Below are positions 37,474-52,991 of a DNA stretch of 64,000 nt, piece by piece (position 1 is the stretch's first letter; every line of letters begins with the position of its first letter). The stretch is from Mycobacterium heckeshornense (GTDB lineage: Bacteria > Actinomycetota > Actinomycetes > Mycobacteriales > Mycobacteriaceae): NCBI RefSeq assembly GCF_016592155.1, contig NZ_AP024237.1:3844001-3908000 (forward strand). Direction: 5' to 3'. The translations under genes and the position numbers were made by a program. The notes beneath the pieces are model-generated. The model ran no database searches. It saw only the letters and a program-made list of their open reading frames with translations, and had not been told where the DNA came from.

Positions 37474-38802
37474 TCATGCGAGATCCTTCACCGCATGGCG
37501 CACGGCCATGGCCGCCTCGTCGATCTCCGCACGCGACACCGTCAGCGCCGGGCGGAACCGCACACTGTCGCAACCGCTGGGCAAGACGATCACCCTGCGT
37601 TGCCACAGCCGTCGGATCAGCTCGTCGCGGTCGGCGGTGGTCGGCAGGCTGAACGCGCACATCAGCCCGCGACCGCGGACGTCGAGGACCAGCCCGGGAA
37701 ACTCGGCGGCCAGCTCGTCGAGCCGGGTCCGCAGGTAGCGGCCTTGCTCGGCGGCGCGCTCGATCAGGCCGTCAGCCTCGATGACTTCCAGGATGCGCCG
37801 CGCCCGAACCATGTCGACGAGGTTGCCGCCCCATGTCGAGTTGAGCCGCCCGGGCACGCTGAACACGTTATCGGCGATCTCGTCGACACGCCGCCCGGCC
37901 ATTACCCCGCACACCTGCGTCTTCTTGCCGAACGCCACCACATCAGGGACAACGCCGAATTGCTGGTAGGCCCAGGCAGTTCCGGTCAGCCCGCAACCTG
38001 TCTGGACTTCATCGAAAATCAGCAACGCGTCGTATTCGTCGCACAGCTTGCGCATCGCCGCGAAAAACTGCGGCCGAAAATGCCGGTCGCCGCCTTCGCC
38101 CTGGATCGGTTCGGCGATAAAGCACGCGATGTCGTGCGGGTGCGCCTCGAACGCTGCCCGGGCCTGGCGCAGGGATTCGGCTTCCAGCGCGTCCATATCG
38201 GCGCCGGGGCGAATGAACGGCGCGTCAATCCGCGGCCATGCGAACTTCGGGAAGCGGGCGACGTTGACCGGTTCCGTATTGGTCAACGACAGCGTGTAGC
38301 CGCTGCGGCCGTGGAACGCCCCCCGCAGGTGCAGCACCCGAGTGCCCAGCGCCGGGTCGACGCCGCGGGCCTGGTTGTGTCGGCTCTTCCAGTCGAACGC
38401 GACCTTGAGCGCGTTCTCGACCGCGAGTGCACCGCCCTCGATGAAGAACAAGTGCGGCAGCGCCGGATCGCCCAGGACCCGGTTGAACGTCTCGACGAAG
38501 CGGGCCATTGGCACCGAGTACACCTCGGAATTGCTGGGCTTGTTCAGCGCGGCCTCGACCAGTTCGGCACGGAACACCTCGTCGTCGGCCAGCGCCGGAT
38601 GGTTCATGCCCAGCGCCGACGACGCAACGAAGCTGAACATGTCGAGATAGCGCCGTCCGTCGCGGGCGTCGACCAGATACGAGCCGGCGGAGCGGCGCAA
38701 GTCCAGCACGAAATCGAAGCCGTCGACCAGGATGCTGCGAGCCAGCACCTCGTGAACGCGGTCGGGTGCAAGAGGCTGACCGGTACGCGCCAGAACAGTC
38801 AC
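37474..38802 (-). CDS. lat: L-lysine epsilon-aminotransferase LAT
   Basis: 442-residue class III PLP aminotransferase that moves the epsilon-amino group of lysine to 2-oxoglutarate, giving piperideine-6-carboxylate. Hallmarks: RYLDMFSFVASSALGMNHPA, the PLP-Asp region LLIFDEVQTGCGLTG and the PLP-lysine in VVAFGKKTQVCGVMAG. It is 33 bases downstream of lrpA on the same strand. In M. tuberculosis lat is strongly raised in persistence models and controlled by LrpA. Confidence 0.96.
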   Translation of the reverse strand: MTVLARTGQPLAPDRVHEVLARSILVDGFDFVLDLRRSAGSYLVDARDGRRYLDMFSFVASSALGMNHPALADDEVFRAELVEAALNKPSNSEVYSVPMARFVETFNRVLGDPALPHLFFIEGGALAVENALKVAFDWKSRHNQARGVDPALGTRVLHLRGAFHGRSGYTLSLTNTEPVNVARFPKFAWPRIDAPFIRPGADMDALEAESLRQARAAFEAHPHDIACFIAEPIQGEGGDRHFRPQFFAAMRKLCDEYDALLIFDEVQTGCGLTGTAWAYQQFGVVPDVVAFGKKTQVCGVMAGRRVDEIADNVFSVPGRLNSTWGGNLVDMVRARRILEVIEADGLIERAAEQGRYLRTRLDELAAEFPGLVLDVRGRGLMCAFSLPTTADRDELIRRLWQRRVIVLPSGCDSVRFRPALTVSRAEIDEAAMAVRHAVKDLA

Positions 38803-38835
38803 AACTCGATGATAGCTGGCTAGATAGCGTAAATA

Positions 38836-39288
38836 TTACGGCACGAACTCGCGTCCACTGTAAAACGTCCGTAAAATGATCGTGCTCCGGGTCCGGACGT
38901 TCGCCGTCGTCCGGATCCGCTGGAGCAGATCCTCAAGCGCCCGCGCGGACCCCACGCGCACCAACAGGATGTAGCTTTCCTCCCCGGCCACCGAATGACA
39001 GGACTCGATTTCGGCGATGTGCTCGAGCCTGGCCGGCGCATCATCGGGTTGAGAGGGATCGAGAGGGGTGATGGCCACGAACGCCGACAGCATGTTGCCC
39101 ACCGCCTCGGGATTGATCCGCGCCGAATACCCGATCACCACGCCGCGGGACTCCAGCCGGCGCACCCGGGATTGCACCGCCGATACCGACAGCCCGGCAC
39201 TGGCGGCCAGCTCGGCGAGGGTCGCGCGTCCGTTGGCGACAAGCCGGCGCACCAGAGTCCGGTCGATGTCGTCGAGCGTCTCACTCAT
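38836..39288 (-). CDS. lrpA: Lrp/AsnC-family regulator LrpA
   Basis: 150 residues, the same length as Rv3291c. N-terminal helix-turn-helix (LAELAASAGLSVSAVQSRVR), then the ligand-binding RAM domain with SCHSVAGEESYILLVRVGS. It senses amino acids and controls lat. The start is set by the motif MSETLDDIDRTLVRRLV. It is divergent from the 2-oxoadipate dioxygenase gene with only 30 bases between start codons, so the two promoters must overlap or lie inside coding DNA. Confidence 0.95.
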   Translation of the reverse strand: MSETLDDIDRTLVRRLVANGRATLAELAASAGLSVSAVQSRVRRLESRGVVIGYSARINPEAVGNMLSAFVAITPLDPSQPDDAPARLEHIAEIESCHSVAGEESYILLVRVGSARALEDLLQRIRTTANVRTRSTIILRTFYSGREFVP

Positions 39289-39318
39289 GGCCGGAGAGTA
39301 TCGCAGCGGCGAGGCCCG

Positions 39319-40566
39319 ATGAGTCGTGCGAAAAAGTTGGAAACCTGGCAGCTGCGGGCCAAATTCGCCGCTGCACTGTCTGCGATGTATGCCGCCGAGG
39401 TTCCCGCGTACACGACGCTGGTCGAGGTGAGCGCGCAGGTCAACCGTGACTGCCTGGCACACCACCCGCACGCCGAACGGCTCGGTTCTTTGGCGCGGGT
39501 CACCGCGGAGCGGCACGGCGCGATCCGGGTGGGCAGTCCCGCCGAATTGGCCGCGGTCGCCGACCTGTTCGCGGCGTTCGGCATGGTCCCCGTCGGTTAC
39601 TACGATCTGCGCACCGCGGCATCGCCGATTCCCGTGATCTCCACCGCTTTTCGTCCCATCGATGCCGACGAGTTGGCACGCAACCCGTTTCGGGTGTTCA
39701 CGTCCATGCTGGCGACGCGCGATCGGCGGTTCTTCGGCGCCGGCCTGCGCCGCCGCGTCGAGGCCTTCCTGGCGCAGCGCCAATTGTTCGACCCGGCATT
39801 GATCGCCCGGGCCCGGGCGATCGCTGCGGACGGCTGGTGTGACGCCGACGAGGCCGACGAGTTCGTCGGTCGGGCGGTTGCCGCGTTCGCGCTGTCGCGC
39901 GAGCCGATCGACCGTGCGTGGTATGACGAGCTCTCGCAGGTGTCCGGGGTGGCCGCTGACATCGCGGGCGTCAGCTCCACCCACGTCAACCATCTGACCC
40001 CGCGGGTGCTCGACATCGACGAGCTGTATCGGCGGATGACTGCTCGCGGCATCTCCATGATCGATGCCATCCAGGGACCGCCCCGCACCGACGGTCCCGC
40101 TGTGCTGTTGCGGCAGACTTCGTTTCGCGCGCTTGCCGAGCCACGCCTGTTCCGCATGGCCGACGGGACGGTCAGAAAAGAAACCCTGCGGGTGCGGTTC
40201 GGTGAGGTGGAGGCGCGCGGTGTGGCGCTGACGCCCAAAGGGCGGCAACGCTATGACGCGGCGATGGCAGCGGTGGATCCGGCACGGGTGTGGCAGGACT
40301 ATTTCCCGTCGACAGACGCCGAAATGGCGGCCCAGGGACTGGCCTACTACCGCTGCGGTGATCCGTCGAAACCCGTTGTCTACGAAGACTTCTTGCCGGC
40401 CTCAGCCGCTGGGATCTTTCGGTCGAATCTGGACGGCGACGCCGAGGCCGCCCAAGTCGCCGACGATTCGGAATACAGCCTGGAATGGCTGGCCGGGGCG
40501 ATCGACCGGCCAATCCATGACCCATACGCACTATATGAAGCACATGCCCGGGAGGGGGCCGCATGA
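39319..40566 (+). CDS. 2-oxoadipate dioxygenase/decarboxylase-like protein (DUF1338, Rv3292-type)
   Basis: 415 residues, as Rv3292. DUF1338 members such as HglS convert 2-oxoadipate to 2-hydroxyglutarate in lysine breakdown using Fe(II) and oxygen. Possible metal ligands lie in STHVNHLTPRVLDID, EVEARGVALTPKGRQRYD and VYEDFLPASAAGIF. Between lrpA/lat and pcd this gives a route from lysine through piperideine-6-carboxylate and 2-aminoadipate towards 2-hydroxyglutarate; the aminoadipate transaminase is not in the window. It overlaps pcd by 4 bases (ATGA). Confidence 0.88.
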   Translation: MSRAKKLETWQLRAKFAAALSAMYAAEVPAYTTLVEVSAQVNRDCLAHHPHAERLGSLARVTAERHGAIRVGSPAELAAVADLFAAFGMVPVGYYDLRTAASPIPVISTAFRPIDADELARNPFRVFTSMLATRDRRFFGAGLRRRVEAFLAQRQLFDPALIARARAIAADGWCDADEADEFVGRAVAAFALSREPIDRAWYDELSQVSGVAADIAGVSSTHVNHLTPRVLDIDELYRRMTARGISMIDAIQGPPRTDGPAVLLRQTSFRALAEPRLFRMADGTVRKETLRVRFGEVEARGVALTPKGRQRYDAAMAAVDPARVWQDYFPSTDAEMAAQGLAYYRCGDPSKPVVYEDFLPASAAGIFRSNLDGDAEAAQVADDSEYSLEWLAGAIDRPIHDPYALYEAHAREGAA

Positions 40567-42083
40567 AACCGCCGAGCACCGAGCAGTTACGCGCCCGGGT
40601 GCGCCGGGCACTCGATGCTATCGGCGCCGATATCACGCTCGGGGAGCCGGGCAGGCACGGGCTGCCAGCGCGCACACCGGTGACCGGCGAGGTGCTATTC
40701 ACTGTGGCGCCGACCACGCCCACCCAGGTCGATCAGGCGATCGCTGCTGCAGCACAAGCCTTTTCGACGTGGCGCACCACGCCCGCACCGGTACGCGGCG
40801 CATTGGTGGCCCGGCTGGGCCAACTACTTAGCGCGCACAAATCCGACCTTGCCAGGCTGGTCACACTCGAGGTCGGCAAGATCACCTCCGAGGCGCTGGG
40901 CGAGGTGCAGGAGATGATCGACATCTGCCAGTTCGCCGTCGGCTTGTCCCGTCAGCTCTACGGCCGCACCATCGCCTCCGAGCGGCCGGGGCATCGGCTC
41001 ATGGAGACCTGGCATCCGCTCGGCGTGGTCGGGGTGCTCACCGCGTTCAACTTCCCGGTCGCGGTGTGGGCGTGGAATGTTGCGGTGGCACTGGTGTGCG
41101 GCGACACCGTGGTGTGGAAGCCGTCTGAGCTGACCCCGCTGACCGCGCTGGCCTGCCAGGCGCTGGTCGCACGGGCCGGCGCGGATGTCGGTGCGCCGCC
41201 CGCGGTGAGCGGGCTGCTGCTGGGCGGCCCCGACGTCGGCGAACAGCTGGTCGACGACGACCGGGTCGCGTTGGTGTCGGCGACCGGCTCGGTGCGGATG
41301 GGCCAGCAGGTTGGTCCGCGGGTGGCGCGACGGTTCGGCCGCACGCTGCTGGAGTTGGGCGGCAACAACGCTGCGATCGTCACGCCGTCGGCCGATCTGG
41401 AGCTGGCTGTGCGTGCCATCGTGTTCGCCGCCGCCGGCACCACCGGGCAACGTTGTACGACGTTGCGCCGGTTGATCGTGCACCGCTCGATAGCCGACGA
41501 GGTGGTGGAACGCATCACCGCCGCCTACCGGCAGCTGCAGATCGGCGACCCCTCGGTTGACGGCACGCTGGTCGGTCCGCTGATCGGTGAGAAGGCCTAT
41601 CGCGAGATGGTCAAGGCGCTCGAACACGCGCGCGCCGACGGCGGCGAGGTCGTCGGCGGTGAACGCCGCCATATCGGGCCGGAGAGTGCCTATTACGTCG
41701 CACCGGCGCTGGTGCGGATGCCGTCGCAGACCGCGATCGTGGCAGCCGAGACGTTCGCGCCAATCCTCTACGTGCTGACCTACGACGACCTCGACGACGC
41801 CATTGCGCTGAACAACGCTGTACCACAGGGACTTTCTTCAGCGATCTTCACGACCGACATCCGGGAGGCCGAGCGTTTCATCGACGGATCCGACTGCGGT
41901 ATCGCCAACGTCAACATCGGCACCTCGGGCGCGGAGATCGGCGGCGCGTTCGGCGGCGAGAAGCAGACCGGCGGCGGACGAGAATCCGGGTCCGACGCGT
42001 GGAAGGCCTACATGCGCCGCGCCACCAACACCGTCAACTACTCGTCCCAGTTACCGCTGGCCCAAGGTGTGGAATTCGGGTGA
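40563..42083 (+). CDS. pcd: Piperideine-6-carboxylate dehydrogenase Pcd
   Basis: 506-residue aldehyde dehydrogenase family enzyme oxidising the LAT product to 2-aminoadipate. The NAD fold and catalytic parts are clear: FNFPVAVWAWNVAVALVCGD, the Glu in LELGGNNAAIV and the nucleophile Cys in GTTGQRCTTLRRLIVH. ATG start in overlap with the preceding gene. Convergent with the catalase gene 190 bases on. Confidence 0.95.
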   Translation: MKPPSTEQLRARVRRALDAIGADITLGEPGRHGLPARTPVTGEVLFTVAPTTPTQVDQAIAAAAQAFSTWRTTPAPVRGALVARLGQLLSAHKSDLARLVTLEVGKITSEALGEVQEMIDICQFAVGLSRQLYGRTIASERPGHRLMETWHPLGVVGVLTAFNFPVAVWAWNVAVALVCGDTVVWKPSELTPLTALACQALVARAGADVGAPPAVSGLLLGGPDVGEQLVDDDRVALVSATGSVRMGQQVGPRVARRFGRTLLELGGNNAAIVTPSADLELAVRAIVFAAAGTTGQRCTTLRRLIVHRSIADEVVERITAAYRQLQIGDPSVDGTLVGPLIGEKAYREMVKALEHARADGGEVVGGERRHIGPESAYYVAPALVRMPSQTAIVAAETFAPILYVLTYDDLDDAIALNNAVPQGLSSAIFTTDIREAERFIDGSDCGIANVNIGTSGAEIGGAFGGEKQTGGGRESGSDAWKAYMRRATNTVNYSSQLPLAQGVEFG

Positions 42084-42130
42084 CGACCGGCTGTCAGGGG
42101 CGTACCCGCGACCTCGCGTCCCTGGTCGTC
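42082..42130. terminator. Possible hairpin between convergent pcd and catalase genes
   Basis: GACGACC (42082-42088) can pair with GGTCGTC (42124-42130), with a GGGGCG/CGTCCC inner pairing. Long loop and no U-run, so support is modest. Confidence 0.3.
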
Positions 42131-42272
42131 GGCGAGCCCGCGGTTTAAGTTGGCAACGGCGTCGGCTTCGATGACACTGTGCCACAATCTTGTTCGACGA
42201 CGAATTCGATACCGGCCAGCGCCGATCGCCACTGCAACGGCACCGCGACGACGCCGCAGAACTTGACCGCGA

Positions 42273-44381
<2,109 letters not shown>

Positions 44382-44672
44382 GACCTACCTCTCGCTGGGA
44401 ATCCACGATGGGGTAGCCCATGAGCCGGCTCGACAAACGGAGTCCTTCGCTGCGGTAGGCGTCGGCGGGCTGGGTGCCGGTTTCGATGCGGGACTTGCGC
44501 GGTTGCAGGCCCTTCGCCAGCCTGCGCGCAGGGTCGGCGCCGAACGTCGTCGCAACCGCATCGCCGATCGCGCCTGCCGCCGACCGCACGCTCGCCCCCG
44601 AGCGTGCTTGTGCGCGTAGCCTAAATGGCGGCGGTGACGTTTATCCCGGGCTGGGCCAGCCAATCCTCAAAG

Positions 44673-45323
44673 ATGAGACGCTCGTTTCACGAGCAGCTGT
44701 CAGCGCTGCAAGGGCGTCTGGCGCAGTTGTGCGCTTCGAGCGGCCAGGCGATGAGACGCGCCACGGCGGCGCTCCTCCAGGCAGACGTCGGCCTCGCCGA
44801 AAGCGTCATCGCCGATCACGAAGGTATCGCCGCCGAGTGTGCCCGGGTAGACCAGACAGCATTCGTCTTGCTCGCGCGGCAGTCGCCGGTCGCTGCCGAC
44901 CTGCGGGCCGTGGTGACCGCCATCCAGATCGGGGCCAACGTCGAGCGGATGGGCGGCCTGGCGGTGCACGTGGCCAAGATCGCCCGCCGGCGCCATCCGC
45001 GTCACGCCGTGCCCGCGGAAGTTAGCGGACACATCGCAGACATGGGTGCATTTGCGGTGGCGCTCAGCGATGGCGCACGCGACGTGTTGTTGTCGCGCGA
45101 CCCCAGACAAGCAGCCCGGATTCGGCACGACGACGATGCGATGGACGAACTGCACCGCCAACTCCTGGCGGTGCTGATGGACCGGGCATGGGCCCACGGC
45201 GTCGGCACCGCCGTCGATGTCACGCTGTTGGGCCGGTTCTACGAACGCTTCGCCGATCACGCGGTGGAAATCGCCCGGCGGGTTGTATTCCAAGCGACGG
45301 GACATTACGAGCCGAACCCTTAG
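44673..45323 (+). CDS. PhoU/PhoY-family phosphate signalling protein
   Basis: 216 residues, two PhoU helical repeats, each with an acidic metal-binding motif ([16 protein letters not shown] and [16 protein letters not shown]). PhoU proteins connect the Pst phosphate importer to the SenX3-RegX3 kinase and influence drug tolerance. ATG 44673 begins [16 protein letters not shown] as family members do. In H37Rv phoY1 sits between Rv3300c and glpD2; that slot is empty here (Rv3300c-like and glpD2 overlap), so this may be the displaced phoY1 equivalent. Confidence 0.9.
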   Translation: MRRSFHEQLSALQGRLAQLCASSGQAMRRATAALLQADVGLAESVIADHEGIAAECARVDQTAFVLLARQSPVAADLRAVVTAIQIGANVERMGGLAVHVAKIARRRHPRHAVPAEVSGHIADMGAFAVALSDGARDVLLSRDPRQAARIRHDDDAMDELHRQLLAVLMDRAWAHGVGTAVDVTLLGRFYERFADHAVEIARRVVFQATGHYEPNP

Positions 45324-45526
45324 CGCCCACAGCCGCACACGCCCACCGCACTGGGCCAATCGTCGCGCGCTCGCTGACCGGCCAGCCCGACTGCTGGCAG
45401 GTGTACGCGCTGGCGACGGTGCCAGCGTCGCGGGGTGGCGACGCGACATGGTTTGGCGGGCTCTCGACGGGCCCGCCAAGGTAACCGGCGCTGTCGTGTT
45501 CCACCGATAGTTTGCGCGGCTACCAA

Positions 45527-45561
45527 TTTGCCAGCGCGAAATTGTGCCAAGTTCTGGCAAA
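45527..45561. promoter_or_regulatory. Inverted repeat, possible TetR operator
   Basis: Perfect 8-base arms TTTGCCAG and CTGGCAAA, 19 bases apart, 39 bases upstream of the first TetR gene. Placement suits autoregulation. Confidence 0.45.
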
Positions 45562-45599
45562 CACCGGTCAAACCGCGTTGTCCAAGTAACATCGGTCAC

Positions 45600-46256
45600 A
45601 TGCGAGCGACGCGCCGGCGGTTATCACCCGAGGACCGCCGCGCCGAGTTGCTGGCACTGGGCGCCGAGGTGTTCGGCCAACGCCCCTACGACGAGGTCCG
45701 CATCGACGAGGTCGCCGAGCGGGCCGGGGTGTCGCGGGCGCTGATGTACCACTACTTCCCCGACAAACGGGCATTCTTTGCCGCGGTCGTCAAATACGAG
45801 GCCGAGCGGCTAATCGAGGCCACCAGCCACCTGCCGCTACCGGGCCAGACCCTGTTCGAAGAGGTGCGCACGGGTGTGCTCGCCTACATGGAGTACCAGC
45901 AACAGCACCCGCACTCCGCGTGGGCCGCCTACGTCGGTATCGGCCGATCCGACCCGGTACTGCTCGGCATCGACGATGAAGCCAAGAACCGTCAACTCGA
46001 ACACGTCATGAGCCGGATCGTGGAGATCGAGGGTCCCGACGAACAACTGGATCCCGACGTCGAACGCAACCTGCGGATGGTGGTGCACGGTTGGCTGGCG
46101 TTCACCTTCGAGGTGTGCCGGCAGCGGATCATCGACCCGTCGACCGACGCCGGCCAACTCGCCGACGCCTGCGCGCACGCGCTGCTCGACGCGGTGTCAC
46201 GAGTCCCTGGCATTCCCTCCACGCTGGCCGCCGCGCTCGCGCCCGACCAACGCTGA
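45600..46256 (+). CDS. TetR-family regulator (tandem copy 1)
   Basis: 218-residue TetR/AcrR repressor. The N-terminal helix-turn-helix includes VRIDEVAERAGVSRALMYHY and FPDKRAFFAAVVKYEAE. The ligand domain (about 75-218) differs from copy 2. The start begins MRATRRRLSPEDRRAELLA; an upstream in-frame start is discounted. It shares 173 identical bases (45639-45811) with the next TetR gene. It corresponds to Rv3295 in position, just before lhr. Confidence 0.92.
   Translation: MRATRRRLSPEDRRAELLALGAEVFGQRPYDEVRIDEVAERAGVSRALMYHYFPDKRAFFAAVVKYEAERLIEATSHLPLPGQTLFEEVRTGVLAYMEYQQQHPHSAWAAYVGIGRSDPVLLGIDDEAKNRQLEHVMSRIVEIEGPDEQLDPDVERNLRMVVHGWLAFTFEVCRQRIIDPSTDAGQLADACAHALLDAVSRVPGIPSTLAAALAPDQR
45639..45811 (+). 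repeat. 173-bp segment identical in both TetR genes, copy 1
   Basis: Identical base for base to 46394-46566, whereas the flanking codons on both sides differ. Covers the DNA-binding domain. Confidence 0.93.
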
Positions 46257-46354
46257 CCCGTGTGGACCGGCTACTCGCGGGAATTGATCGCCTCATAACT
46301 TCCTCATAGGTCCAGTTAGACGCCTGTTGAATCGTTTGCCCGTAGCATCGGGGC

Positions 46355-47017
46355 ATGCAAGCGACACGGCGGCGACTGTCCCCCGAGGACCGGCGCGCCG
46401 AGTTGCTGGCACTGGGCGCCGAGGTGTTCGGCCAACGCCCCTACGACGAGGTCCGCATCGACGAGGTCGCCGAGCGGGCCGGGGTGTCGCGGGCGCTGAT
46501 GTACCACTACTTCCCCGACAAACGGGCATTCTTTGCCGCGGTCGTCAAATACGAGGCCGAGCGGCTGTTAGAGGCGACGGCCGATCCGCCGAACCCGGGG
46601 ATCACCCTGTTCGAGCGGGTGCGCGCCGGTGTGCTGGCGTATGTCGACTACCACCAGCGCCATCCGCACGCAGCCTGGGCTGTATACGTGCGGGCAGGTC
46701 GTTATGACCCGGTGCTGGTGCAAATTGACGACGACGCGAAGAAGCGTCAGATGGAGCGCGTCATAGCCGCCGCCAAAGCGTTGGTGCCGGGCGGCCTGGA
46801 AGACGGTCTGGATGCAGAAGTCGAGCGCAACCTTCGGGCGACGGTGTACGGGTGGCTGTCGTTCACCTTCGAGATGTGCCGCCAGCGCATCATGGATCCC
46901 TCGCTGGACGCCGGCTACCTCGGCGACACTTGCGCACATGCCTTGCTCGACGCGATCGGGCGGGTGCCGGGCATTCCGCCCGAACTGGCCGATGCCGTGG
47001 CCGCAGACAAGCGCTAA
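46355..47017 (+). CDS. TetR-family regulator (tandem copy 2)
   Basis: 220-residue TetR/AcrR repressor, with a DNA-binding domain almost identical to copy 1 (MQATRRRLSPEDRRAELLA onward). The ligand domain is clearly related but diverged, for example RVRAGVLAYVDYHQRHPHAA against EVRTGVLAYMEYQQQHPHSA. The gap to copy 1 is 98 bases. With the same recognition helix the two probably bind the same operators but answer different signals. Confidence 0.92.
   Translation: MQATRRRLSPEDRRAELLALGAEVFGQRPYDEVRIDEVAERAGVSRALMYHYFPDKRAFFAAVVKYEAERLLEATADPPNPGITLFERVRAGVLAYVDYHQRHPHAAWAVYVRAGRYDPVLVQIDDDAKKRQMERVIAAAKALVPGGLEDGLDAEVERNLRATVYGWLSFTFEMCRQRIMDPSLDAGYLGDTCAHALLDAIGRVPGIPPELADAVAADKR
46394..46566 (+). 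repeat. 173-bp segment identical in both TetR genes, copy 2
   Basis: See 45639-45811. Confidence 0.93.
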
Positions 47018-47196
47018 CCGCGCTCACCCCAGCAACGCGGCGGTAAAGAGCCGCTCGGCGCGCTGCGGTATTGGCAGCGTGAAGAATGACGAACTTCCCC
47101 ACGGTGTGAACGCCCGGGAGGGCGACGAATGTCGAGCACACGGCCCCGCACCGGAATGCGACGGCACTTGTCGCTGCGGGTTGGCACGATGACAAG

Positions 47197-51704
<4,508 letters not shown>

Positions 51705-51705
<1 letters not shown>

Positions 51706-52460
51706 TGCCCGAGGGCGACACCGTCTTTCGGACCGCCGCCACGCTGCGGCAGGCGCTGGCGGGTCGCAGGTTGACGCGCTGCGATATCCGGGTGCCGCAG
51801 TTCGCCACGGTCGACCTCACCGGACAGGTTGTCGACGAGGCGCTCAGCCGCGGCAAGCACCTGTTCATCCGGGTCGGACAGGTCAGCATCCATTCGCATC
51901 TGAAGATGGACGGCAGCTGGCGGGTGACCACCCGCCAGCTGTGGGCCGATCACCGGGTCCGAATCATACTGGAAGCCGGCGAAATCCGGGCTCTCGGCAT
52001 CGATCTTGGCGTGCTGGAAATCCTCAACCGCAACGACGACACCAGCGTGGTGGCCCGGCTGGGACCCGATCTGCTCGGTGACGACTGGAACCCGCAGATT
52101 GCCGCGGCCAACCTCGCCGCCGACTCCCAGCGGCCGCTTGCCGAGGCACTGCTCGACCAGCGGGTGATGGCAGGCATCGGCAACGTCTACTGCAACGAAC
52201 TGTGCTTCGTCAGCGGACATCTGCCCACCGCGCCGGTCGGCAGACTCACCGACCCGCTGCGCCTGGTCGTGCGCGCTCGAGAGATGTTGTGGTTCAACAG
52301 ATTTCGTTCAAACCGCTGCACCACCGGCGATACTCGGCCCGGACGCCGGCTTTGGGTGTACGGACGTGCCGGGCAGCCGTGCCGTCGCTGCGCAACCCCC
52401 GTCGAATACGACAGCACCGGCGGCCGGGTGACCTACTGGTGCCCGTACTGCCAACGCTGA
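51705..52460 (+). CDS. nei: Endonuclease VIII-type DNA glycosylase Nei
   Basis: 251-residue Fpg/Nei glycosylase/AP lyase removing oxidised pyrimidines. The catalytic N-terminus is MPEGDTVFR (after Met removal, Pro1 and Glu2), with the helix-two-turn-helix segment [18 protein letters not shown]. The C-terminal zinc finger is visible as [15 protein letters not shown] and CPYC. TAATG overlap with lhr couples the two repair genes; matches Rv3297. Confidence 0.96.
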
Positions 52461-52617
52461 ACGCCTAGGGCATGTCCATCAAGTTAACGATCGAGCGCAA
52501 AGGGTTGCGTGGCGCCTCGCGTTCGCCAGTCTGGTTGTGGCATGCCAAGATCGCACTGTCAGCGACTTGGCGTGCCATCGGCAACACTCGCACTTCTGTT
52601 GGCGGAAAGGTTCGGCA

Positions 52618-52953
52618 GTGACGGCCATCCCCGTGCGCTTGGCCGGCCCCGTGGGGTCGCTCGTGGCCGGCCCGGTTGTCGCGCTGCTTCTCGCGGGAGT
52701 GTCGGCGCCGCGCGCATATGCCGACGCCGTCGACACCAATTTCCTGGCAGCGCTGAAGTCGAAGGGAATCAATTTCGTGTCTGCGCAATCCGCCATCATC
52801 GCCGGTCATGAGGTCTGCGATGAACTCGACCTCGGCAGGCAGAAGACCGACGTGGCATCCGACGTGATGAAAAACAGCGATCTAGACGACTACCATGCCG
52901 GGTTTTTCGTCGGTGTCAGTGTTGCCGCGTTCTGCCCCCGGCATTCCGGGTAG
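52618..52953 (+). CDS. Secreted DUF732-domain protein
   Basis: 111 residues with a signal peptide (VAGPVVALLLAGVSAPRAYA, cleavage after AYA near residue 35) and a small helical DUF732 domain containing FLAALKSKGINF and two Cys (HEVCDELD and AAFCPRH) likely to form a disulfide. DUF732 proteins are frequent in mycobacteria and have no known function. GTG 52618 follows GGCGGAAAGG. Upstream in-frame sequence does not look like a signal peptide. Confidence 0.8.
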   Translation: MTAIPVRLAGPVGSLVAGPVVALLLAGVSAPRAYADAVDTNFLAALKSKGINFVSAQSAIIAGHEVCDELDLGRQKTDVASDVMKNSDLDDYHAGFFVGVSVAAFCPRHSG

Positions 52954-52991
52954 ACGGTACCCGTCAAGTTCTGAGCTGCCCGCGGTGTCGC

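Noticed and set aside
44382..44470. SigF promoter for the catalase gene
   Set aside because: GTTT followed after 15 bases by GGGCTA is too far from the GGGTAT -10 element to claim.
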